Assembly (NCBI RefSeq): GCF_036898095.1
Contig: NC_090726.1
Coordinates: 44,650,481-44,714,480 of the forward strand
Origin: Palaemon carinicauda
Lineage: Eukaryota > Arthropoda > Malacostraca > Decapoda > Palaemonidae
Length of the DNA: 64,000 nucleotides
Direction of reading: 5' to 3'
Of this stretch, positions 56,301 through 64,000 are shown in pieces. The notes beneath the pieces were generated by a model that saw only the letters and a list, made by a program, of their open reading frames with translations, ran no database searches and had not been told where the DNA came from. A program made the translations under genes and the position numbers. Positions within the stretch are counted from its first letter, which is position 1; each line of letters begins with the position of its first letter.

Positions 56301-58504
56301 TAATCTGGCAATCACTTATGACCACAATCCCTCAAGGAAATGGGCGCGTACAATCTTCACATCTGACAAGTGTGTTGTGTTCTCAATTGGGATCACAATC
56401 ATCATACAGAATATGCAGTAATAGCAGCATAAGAAACTGCTGGCAAGAACAAATACTTTGAAGTATGTGTGTCGACAAGTAGGTATGTAATACCGCGATC
56501 CAACGTTCCTGTAGGAAAGAACGCTCTCATAGGAGAAGGCCAGGATCTTTAGAATATTGTGTAAATATACTCCGAACAGTGTGAATGATCGCAAACAGGT
56601 AAGGGGGAAAGCAGGTGAGATAGTGAGCGATCGAGAGTAGGTGAGACGACGCTCCTGTAGGAACGCAGGTAAGATGGCACTCCCTTAGGAGCAAGCAATA
56701 TTGACAAAATGAGATGAAACACCCATAGGAGCGAGCGATCTAGAGCCAGTAAGGCGCTCATGATCGCAATCAGGTAAGGTGGTACTCCGTTAGGAGCATG
56801 AGATTGTGAAGAGGAGCAAGCACCTAGTAGCATGCTAATACATACTATAGCACTAGTGGGCGCAAAGGCTCAACATCTTTTCCTTCGTTCTCGGTGAAGG
56901 ACTGGGTACGACTCCCACTGGGAGAGAAATGGTAGCAGTCACAAAACTGTAACTCCCTTTGATCAGCCTAAAATGACTACCTCCAAAAAGTTGAAAAAGT
57001 CATTTTTTTTTTCCAACCAGCATTGTACTATAAGACAGATTTAAGCTTGGATACACTGTAGGTGCTAAGACATGAAGGTGTGGCAGAGGAAAAGGAATAA
57101 CTTTCTCCTATTGCCAGTGTAATAATGTTTGATGCCCCGTTTATGATGTACATTATGACATCACCATTCCACCCTTGCAAGGGAATATAGAGTAAAGCAA
57201 GAGTGCTATTATCTGCAGGTACACAGAAACTGTCAACTACAGTTATTGAGAAACTAAAAAACCCCTTCAAATCTCTCATGAATAAATTAGAAGAAATTAA
57301 AATAGCCAGCTATGGGTGTGAGAAATACATCCGCACTATCCAGTGGTTACTAAGTGTGCTGGCATGAAGGGAGTTTCCCCTCCATCTACCAGTAACTACT
57401 GACATTATTATAAATCTTAAGAGCGGAGTTCTAGCTATGCTGAAAAATAAATGAGCGTTTGTATCCATGTAGGGAAATAAAAAAATTCTAAGGTAAGCAT
57501 GATGTATCAAAGGTACTTTTAATTTACAGCATTGTTTTGTCTTGCATATTAATAAGCAAGTGTTTATCTATTATTCAAGTCCACATAAGAGCCACCTGTG
57601 AACATGGCATTATTGCTGTTGTAAATACAACATAAAAAAAGAAAATAATGACTGTATTACAAACAAGACATCAGTTGAATATGATACGTAGTAAATAGTA
57701 TTTGAATCCACTACTTAACTATAAACTTGGTTAGATTAGATTTACAGTACTTTAAGTCTGTTTGAAAGCTCAATGAATTAACACAAACAAAATGACGAAA
57801 TAAGAAAATTATATTTTTCCTAACTATACAAACCTGAATTCTTTATGAATAAAATTACTGGAAATACGAAGTTAAACTCTTAACTAGGTATAAATAACCA
57901 GAAAGGTAGTTACCCTTCTGGCTGCATTCTAACATCAATTGAAATACATCTGTGATTTATTTGGGGGTGGTGATGGCAGGAAGGTTTGAGTAAAGAACAA
58001 AGGTTTGTATAGTTAGGAAAAGTACAAATTATTTTTAAAATTTGACATTTGTTTCTATACAAATACAAACCATTGTTCTTTACTATCGGAGACTCCTCTT
58101 TAAGAGGGAGGAAGTCACCATTTTTCAACAGGCTGGTAAACCAATCCATGAATCTCGGGCTTTGCATTAGATGCGACAGCCTGAGTTTCTACACCTACTA
58201 AACCAAGAGATGGTTAATGGTAATCCCAGCCCATGCAAAGTAAAGTAGAGGAAAGATTTTAGCCATACTGCACTGAACTGAAAGCTAAAATGCACTTGCT
58301 AACATTTAAAAGTAATAAGTTTGATTGGTTCACCTCATTCCCCTCGTAAGCAAAAAATTCCAACCACTGATAAGATTGTATTTCAAAATCTATAATCTCC
58401 ATAAAAAAAACCTTGAGAATTAATAAGATACTCACAGATCTGTCATCAGTAACTTTCACTTTCAAGCAAGTGTTGCTGTGGTCATATTTCATCGTACATC
58501 TTGT
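47259..58504 (-). CDS. SRP9: Signal recognition particle 9 kDa protein, partial (exons 2-3)
   Basis: SRP9 pairs with SRP14 on the Alu domain of SRP RNA and slows elongation while the ribosome is brought to the ER. Two exons are visible on the - strand: 58504-58436 (23 codons) and 47354-47259 (31 codons plus TAA). Joined in phase 0 they read through MKYDHSNTCLKVKVTDDRS / CVQYKTDSQQELRKLEKLI. This fits the second half of animal SRP9 (about 86 residues), where KVTDD and YKTD are conserved. The first ~30 residues are not found between 58505 and 60349 and are probably beyond 64000, past DIRS B2. The intron between the exons is about 11 kb and filled with DIRS debris. Confidence 0.85.
48657..50948 (+). 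pseudogene. Element C gag-like region, frameshifted
   Basis: The first open part (48657-49004) begins MEHPRRCPGS and has Cys at 16, 31, 34, 39, 45 and 48, the same positions as in A2 gag. A stop ends it. The next open part (49227-50273) is rich in Arg/Ser (RRRDRSRRRRSPSRSRSRSR near 49460-49560). A third part (50436-50948) with LDWWACTLVGF and EVRALRNLPLWGE may be the capsid-like half. At least two frame changes separate these pieces. The gag protein is not expected to be made whole. Confidence 0.75.
51068..52972 (+). pseudogene. Element C pol (RT, RNase H, methylase-like), frameshifted
   Basis: RT is readable from about 51320 (GGWRPVTDLSALN, SIDLKDAYFQVPVHPSSR, FGLSTTPQVF, RYLDDWLLL). A frame change near 51720 leads to IINLLKSQLIPSTRMTYLGM. 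RNase H starts at 52083 (FLFTDASKEGWGAHL, NVLEMMAVQ). The third acidic block appears damaged near 52255 (ALMCLCEKA in place of the usual SDN motif). KISARFIPGEEK is in another frame. The methylase-like part (52415-52740) has VIDLFATRLN, CSPVPDP and YIFPPF. At least three frameshifts are needed to follow it. Confidence 0.85.
52848..53895 (+). pseudogene. Element C tyrosine recombinase, frameshifted
   Basis: The N-terminal part (52848-53170) has RMSGYLRRSSVVVYQAKWAT and VADFLVYLRDGVG. A C-run at 53182-53206 coincides with a frame change. The middle has SAKRVGEIHGL with the first arginine. The C-terminal part (53395-53895) has RPHEIRGLSTLLVF (H-x-x-R) and FTAHYLKD with the likely Tyr nucleophile. 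Catalytic residues survive but are spread over three frames. Confidence 0.85.
53996..54045 (+). mobile_element. LINE 3' tail fragment at the truncated end of C
   Basis: TGATTTTCCAACTAGGTTTG with CAGCTTAACTAG and AAGTAATATT matches the LINE tail seen in full at 59080-59120. It abuts the end of DIRS C. Confidence 0.6.
54590..56990 (-). mobile_element. DIRS-like relic D
   Basis: The segment 54590-54670 (AATGAAAAATACAAATTTCA, then TTTGTTTCTACAAGGATACA and AACCC) is arranged like the ICR of B2 in the same orientation. The sequence GGAGACTTATCCTTAAAGAG also resembles 58090. On the - strand about 56550-56830 reads Leu/Ser/Arg-rich repeats (DRSLSHLLSPL, YLIAIMSALLALDRSL) like a decayed DIRS gag low-complexity region. 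No RT or recombinase motif was found in between. Boundaries are approximate. Confidence 0.45.
57800..58260 (-). mobile_element. DIRS right-end fragment E
   Basis: TATTTTTCCTAACTATACAA near 57810 is inverted at TTTGTATAGTTAGGAAAAGT near 58005, about 170 bp apart. This is followed by ATTTGACATTTGTTTCTATA and CAAATACAAACC, an ICR-like arrangement matching that of B1 and B2. The rest of the element is missing. It lies in the SRP9 intron, about 180 bp from exon 2. Confidence 0.6.
58436..58504 (-). CDS. SRP9: SRP9 internal coding exon
   Basis: The - strand acceptor is a T-run followed by CAG, then ACAAGATGTACGATG. It encodes TRCTMKYDHSNTCLKVKVTD and DRS, matching the beta-strand pair of SRP9. The donor is TCT/GTGAGT on the - strand. 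Confidence 0.85.
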
Positions 58505-60348
58505 CTGAAAAAAAAAAAAAAAATGATTAGTTAAATTACACTTCAAAAAAATTTACATCTTAAGCTTTAAAATATATTAACCTTGTAAGTTAGCTCAATT
58601 AATAGATAAACCACTATAACTGTAACCACATTTTGAATATTGTACCGGGTACTCAAATATATATTTTATAATTGACGATGACCTTACGGGTTAGCTGAGA
58701 GCATGCATTAAGGGATGGATCGTTGAATCTCCATCTTGAGTCTGGAAATGGTGCCAGGTTTTAGAACTCGGCGTCATCAAGTGGCAATTCCGTATATTTA
58801 TGCCTAAACAGACTCTGGCCAGAATGAGCACCCATCACAGGGTAGCCAAGGGTTACCCACTAAGTCTTCATTTATTTCCATGGCAGTAGAACCTACTGCT
58901 CCCTCCCCCTTTACTACCGAGCCTTCAACACTTGGAAATTCTGTTTTAATGTTCTTATTGTTTTTAAAATATTTTATTTTCATTGTTCATTACTTCTCAA
59001 ATAGTTTATTTATTTCCTTATTTCCTTTCCTCACTGGGTTATTTTTTCCCTGTTGAAGCCCCTGGGCTCATGGCATCCTGATTTTCCAACTAGGGTTGTA
59101 GCTTAGCTAGTAATAATAATAAAAATAAAAATAATAATAAAACAGAAGGGAAAACTCCTCTAGGACCCTTCCATGGAAGATGGGAACCCAAAGGCCCAGC
59201 AACAGCCAAAAAACCTTAGAACCAGAAAGAACAGATCTCTTTGGATCTTTCCTTGGGGGCTGAGCTCTATTAGTTCAGCCACAGCCAAATCTGCAGGAAC
59301 GGAAGAAAGTGGGGGAGCCACGCCTGAGAATCCCTTGTTAGCTGGAACGCGAAGGACCAATAACAGACGAAGGGCTGGAAGAAAGAACTCCCATAGGAAT
59401 ATTCCTTGGAAGCTGGAAACCCGAAGGCACAACCACACCCACATCCCTAAGTTGGAGTTTGCAAAAGTCAGAAGACAGATCATCTATATGAACTGTATCA
59501 GAAGTGGGCCAACTATAAAGGGACCGGATGGAAGCCTCTACAACTCTAGCTATCAAGAGATAACAACCGGGAGCCGTACCAGACAGGCGCCAAAGACTAG
59601 GAGTAGAACCTCTTTTAAGCAAGTTTCAATAAAGATGATCGCTGCCTCCGTATCGTTAATTTTGCAGTGGAGCTTTTCTACTGCTCATATTTTTCTTCTT
59701 TCATCAGTATTGAGTTCTGCCAGTAACTGTGCTATGTTAGTCATTATTGGTAGGGGAGAGCAAAATGCATAAATATTTTTTAATTTTACTAAAAGTAAAC
59801 TTGTCAAGTCATAAGTATTGAATTGCCAAGTTCCTCCTACACTTGAATCAATGTTCATATAGGACAAAAGTGTGTATTAGTGTAGGAACAAATAAAGAAA
59901 TCAGTAAAGAACCTTTATAATTGCTATACTTTGGAAGAACTTCAAGTGGAACCTACAATACAAGAACTGCGAGATGGCTATCAATCAGACTTCAGTTATA
60001 GTAAATGAAAATAAACATCAACACATTTTATCACTTTTGGGTAAATATATGATACTTTAATTTGTAGGCAGATACATGAACCAAATATTTTTCTTAGGGT
60101 GGGAAAAAAAAATGGCTATTGTACAACAATATCAGGGAACTTGTGCATAAATACAGTATGTGCCTATTATTTGGAAGCTCTTACTTGGTTAAAAAGGCAG
60201 GGTAATGATTAAATAAAAAACACCAGTTGGCAAGGGAATAGCCCACTACAGTTTCCCAGACATGAAATACTGACTTAAAAGTCAGAAGTAGACTTCACAT
60301 TTTAATTAACCAATACGTAACTTATTATGCCCCAGCACCCATTAAAAA
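58505..60348 (-). other. SRP9 intron 1 part, repeat-derived, no exon seen
   Basis: A LINE tail occupies 58930-59145. From 59150 to 59650 there is a repeat-like segment in which CTTCCATGGAAGATGGGAAC (near 59167) and CTTGGAAGCTGGAAACC (near 59404) suggest an internal duplication of about 235 bp. The open frame over it (59173-59772) does not resemble a known protein. SRP9 exon 1 was searched for here and not found. Confidence 0.5.
58930..59145 (+). mobile_element. LINE 3' tail
   Basis: TTATTGTTTTTAAAATATTT, TTTCCTCACTGGGTTATTTT, GATTTTCCAACTAGGGTTGT and AGCTTAGCTAGTAATAATAA form the 3' UTR and A/T-rich tail of the same LINE family as at 39530-40235. Confidence 0.75.
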
Positions 60349-60705
60349 TGACAAATTTGTAGATAATTTGTATTTTTCCTAACTATACAAACCTTAGCTA
60401 TTTACATAGGGTAATTACTTCGGCGTAGCTGAATGATGAGCCATAGGGATTTTAACGAGGGTTTACTACCCCGCCGCTAGTTAGCGGGGGGAGGGGGGAG
60501 CTAGCTCCCCCCCCCCACACACACACACCGGAGAATGCTTCACTTTGCTTAGAGGTAGGACTTATCCCGGGGGACAGGGCTGGCGGGCAAATATGTGTAA
60601 ATAGCTAAGGTTTGTATAGTTAGGAAAAATACAAATTATCTACAAATTTGTCATTTGTTCCGTAACTGAAATACAAACCACGCTATTTACATGGGGTGAC
60701 TCAAC
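60349..60705 (-). repeat. B2 right terminal repeat and internal complementary region
   Basis: TGACAAATTTGTAGATAATT and TTCCTAACTATACAAACCTT (60349-60404) are inverted at AAGGTTTGTATAGTTAGGAA and AATTATCTACAAATTTGTCA (60607-60653). TTTGTTCCGTAACTGAAATA with CAAACCACGCTATTTAC follows, which should be the complement of the left end outside the window. Confidence 0.8.
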
Positions 60706-61149
60706 CCTTAGGTAGGGAGGTAAGTCCCTGCCATACTGGCTTTGGCTTGCCCTGGCACTCCATATTCGAGTGTGTAAGTACTCAAGAAATAAGGAGTCCC
60801 TGCTCCTCGCTAGCATGCTGTGAAACTGCTGCGGCCTACATAAGCTGTGTGTGAAGGTGAGAAGTGACTCGTCCTAGGAAGTTGACCTGGAGTTCTTCAG
60901 ATGGAAATCTAGGCTAGGACTCTCCCAATACCACCTTGTCAGGGTATGGGGACATGACAGTATTACACTTAAAACTAGGAACACAAGGGAGCATGGTTTA
61001 CCTGCAGTGGTTCGAGGTCAGCTGTGCAGAGAACCCAGGATGCTGCTTTCTCCCAGGGAGGAGAGGATGAAGAAAAGAATAAGGGCCAGACAGATCTTTT
61101 CATTCACGCAGACTAAAACCGGGTAACAATGCCCTCAACCTTCTGCTAC

Positions 61150-62085
61150 TTGTCCATTAAGGAGTCTGCTGTTAGACCAGCTGTTGTGCAGCCACCACAG
61201 GGCCGATAGAGAACGTATCGAGCCTCCCGTGTGTCACGTCTTGCAGGTAGTGGGCCGTGAAGGTGGTCTGACACTTCCACACCCCAGGTTGAAGGACCTG
61301 CGTCACTGAATAAATTTTCTTGAAGGCCAGGGACGTAGCTATGACCCTGACATCATGCTCACGAACAGGGCTTGCACCCGGGGACGAACTGCAGCTGTTC
61401 TTTTAGGATACAACCTCAGACTCCTCACTGGGCACAGTAGGAGATGGTCTGGGTCATCTGTTACAGAATGGAGACTCAAAACCTGGAAAGAGTCGAACCT
61501 AGGGTCCGGCACTCCCGGATTTTGAGTCTTGGCAACAAACTCAGGGACGAAGCTGAACGTTACCTCCCCCCATCCCCTAGAATGGGCGATGTCGTACGGG
61601 AGACCATGTAGTTCACTGACTCGCTTGGCTGAGGCCAATGCTAGCAGGAAAACCGTCTTCCAGGTAAGGGGGCGATCTGAAGCCTGGCGTAATGGTTCGT
61701 AGGGAGGTCTCTTCAGAGACCTGAGAACTCAAACCACGTTCCATGGGGGAGGTCTCACTTCCGACTGAGGGCAGGTAAGTTCATAACTCCGTATGAGAAG
61801 GGAAAGTTCCAGCGAGGAAGAAATGTCTATTCCTTTAAGCCTGAAGGCAAGACTTAGGGCTGAGCGATAGCCTTTCACTGCCGAGACTGAAAGGCGCATT
61901 TCCTCCCACAAATACACGAGGAACTCTGCTATTGCTGGAATAGTGGCATCGAGGGGAGAGATACCCCTTCCACAACACCAACCACAGAAGACTTGCCACT
62001 TCGCCTGGTAGACCCCTGCGGATGACTTGCGCAGGTGACCAGACATCCTGTTCGCAATTTGTTGCGAAAATCCTATCTCCATGAG
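61150..62085 (-). pseudogene. B2 tyrosine recombinase, frameshifted with internal deletion
   Basis: The N-terminal part (62082-61729) has RMSGHLRKSSAGVYQAKW and IAEFLVYLWEEM. The middle (61638-61345) has ASAKRVSELHGLPYD with the first arginine, ending VQALFVSMM. About 45 residues expected between LFVS and the H-x-x-R block are missing. The block then reads HDVRVIATSLAFKK and VWKCQTTFTAHYLQDV in another frame (61355-61230). The catalytic H, R and Y can be seen but not in one frame. Confidence 0.8.
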
Positions 62086-62125
62086 GAGATGCTGGATAGT
62101 CTCCAGGCGTGAAGTCGAAGCGAAG

Positions 62126-63979
62126 CTACGGCTTTGTGGAAGATGTTGGCATGTGGTTGTTTGAGTAGCTCGTGACGTGGAGGGAGTTCTCTCGGAACCT
62201 CCATGAGGAGTTGCAGAAGGTCCAGGGAACCATTCTGCGTGATGCCATTGAAAGATTGACCAATATACTGGTCTTGTTGAGCAACCTCCTCATCAGACAG
62301 AACGGGGGAAAGGCGTACACATCGACGTTGTCCCACCGTTGTTGGAAGGCATCCTGCCAGAGAGCCTTGGGGTCCGGGACCGGGGAGCAGTACAGCGGGA
62401 GCTTGAGGTTCAGCGCTGTAGCGAACAGATCCACTGTCGGGGAACCCCACAAAGTCAGGACTTTGTTGGCTACTTGAGGATCCAAAGACCACTCGGTACT
62501 CACTATCTGCATCGCTCTGCTCAGACTGTCGGCGAGCACATTCCTTTTGCCTGGAATGAAGCGAGCCACTACTGTGATCGAGTGGACTTCGGACCATCTC
62601 AGAATCTCTACTGCAAGATGGGATAGCTGTTCTGAAAAGGTACCTCCCTGCTTGTTGATATAAGCCACCACTGTGGTGGTGTCACTCATCACCACCACAG
62701 AGTGGCCCGCCAGGACTTGGTGGAACTTTTGATGTGCCAGGAACACGGCCTTCATTTCTAGCAGGTTTATGTGAAGGTACTTTTCTGATTCTGACCACAG
62801 GCCTGAGGTCCTGTGGTTCAGAACGTGGGCCCCCACCCTTACTTTGATGCGTCCGAGAACAACATCAAATCCGGGGGAAGGACGAGAAGATCCACTCCCT
62901 TTCGTAGGTTCTCGTCCGCCACCCACCACTGAAGGTACGTCCGTTCCGCAGGACCCACGGGGTCCAAAGTGTCCGGGGAATAGTGACCTTGATTCCACCG
63001 GGACTTGAGTCGCCACTGGAGAGATCTCATTCTGAGGCGACCGTTGGGAACGATACGGGCCAGGGAGGAGAGGTGGCCGAGGAGACGCAGCCACGTTTGG
63101 GCTGGGAGTTCTTCTCGATTGAGGAAAGGCCTCGCGACCTTCCTCAGCCTTGCTATCCTGTCGTCTGATGGGAAGGCTTTGTGGAGATTGGTGTCTATGA
63201 CCATGCCTAGATATACCAGTTTCTGAGAGGGCTGCAGAGAGGACTTCTCGAGATTTACCATGATCCCTAGATCCTGGCAAACTTCGAGGAGCTTGTCTCG
63301 GTGGCGAAGTAGGGACGCCTCCGAGTCTGCTAGGATCAGCCAGTCATCCAGATAACGAAGGAGACGGATGCTGATCCTGTGAGCCCATGAAGAGATGATG
63401 GTGAAGACTCTGGTGAACACTCGAGGAGCTGTGGAGAGACCGAAACACAGCACCTTGAACTGGTAGATCTTGTTGTCTAGGCAAAATCTTAGGTACTTCC
63501 TTGAAGACGGATGGACTGGGATCTGGAAGTACGCGTCCTTCAGGTCCAGTGTACACATGAAGTCTTGTGGTCTCACTGCAAGCCTGACCGTGTCTGCCGT
63601 CTCCACACTGAACGGAGTCTGTTTGACAAACCCGTTCAGGGTTGAGAGGTCGATGACTGGTCTCCAGCCTCCAGACGCCTTTCTTACAAGAAAGAGTCGA
63701 CTGTAGAAGCCTGGGGACCCGTCTACAACCTCCTGGAGAGCGTCCTTCTTCAACATGGTCTGGACTTCTGCCTAAAGGGCTTGCCCTCTTGCCGATCCCA
63801 TGGCAAGAGAGCTCAACGACACTGGATTCGCAGTCAAGGGAGGTAGAGAAGCTGTGAACAGGACGCGATAACCCTGAGCGATTACGGAAATCGTCCAGGT
63901 ATCTGCCCCGAGTTGCTGCCACCTTGCCGCGCAACTTTGTAGGCATCCCCCACTGGTGGACATGCAGGGGGACTGTCAA
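62126..63979 (-). pseudogene. B2 pol (RT, RNase H, methylase-like), frameshifted
   Basis: RT (63756-62900) reads [50 protein letters not shown] and RYLDDWLIL with intact YLDD, then LVYLGMVIDT. LMLFSDASK at its end begins RNase H, and a frame change near 62845 leads to HINLLEMKAVFLA, VMSDTTTVVAYINKQGG and KRNVLADSLSRA. The methylase-like block has VDLFATALNLKLPLYC and VYAFPPF (about 62370-62310). One or two repairs would be needed for an open frame, so it is young but not functional as read. Confidence 0.88.
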
Positions 63980-64000
63980 CCCTAGCGTTTACGGCCTCGG

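Larger units (their letters stand above)
60349..64000 (-). mobile_element. DIRS-like retrotransposon B2, 5' part outside the window
   Basis: On the - strand the element runs from beyond 64000 through RT, RNase H, methylase-like and recombinase parts to the ICR (about 60600-60700) and right terminal repeat (60349-60600). Its right end is the same as that of B1 apart from point changes. It is much better preserved than B1 but carries frameshifts and a deletion. It probably lies in SRP9 intron 1 in the same direction as that gene. Confidence 0.88.

Noticed and set aside
59173..59772. 199-codon open frame on the + strand in SRP9 intron 1
   Set aside because: It resembles no protein I recognise, overlaps repeat-like sequence with an internal duplication, and lacks splice or promoter context.

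Overview
This is a stretch of an animal nuclear genome, most likely an arthropod and probably a decapod crustacean. That placement is an inference from long TE-filled introns, several divergent DIRS retrotransposons, LINE tails ending in (TAA)n, and a 5S rRNA-like segment of arthropod type. The window holds two convergent host genes buried in mobile DNA.

LONP2 (peroxisomal Lon protease) is on the + strand. I could assemble its whole coding region: 18 exons from the ATG at 6667 to the stop at 45472-45474. All joins have GT/AG borders and consistent phase, giving 2631 nt and 876 residues. Walker A, Walker B, sensor residues, the Ser/Lys protease dyad and a C-terminal SKL peroxisomal signal are all visible. 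Two copies of one DIRS family sit in its introns in the sense direction: a damaged copy (A1, intron 1, 8420-15060) and an apparently intact copy (A2, intron 10, 30917-37685). Introns also hold piggyBac-type MITEs (TTAA ends), other MITEs, LINE fragments, a (TA)n tract and local tandem duplications.

The last two coding exons of SRP9 (9 kDa subunit of the signal recognition particle) are on the - strand, at 58504-58436 and 47354-47259. The ~11 kb intron between them contains a decayed + strand DIRS element (C) and - strand DIRS debris (D, E). SRP9 exon 1 was not found and probably lies beyond position 64000.

The window edges are two members of another DIRS family in opposite orientation: B1 (1-6303, +, heavily decayed, carrying a 5S rRNA-derived insertion and gag tandem repeats) and B2 (60349-64000, -, recognisable but broken).

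The most informative structures are the DIRS circle-junction regions (ICRs) and copy-specific matching of the terminal inverted repeats, the 5S-derived insertion with a 7-bp flanking repeat, a Cys array at identical positions in two divergent DIRS gag proteins, and the 16-bp satellite lodged inside A1. Exon and motif calls were made by reading; identities and boundaries of decayed elements are approximate.
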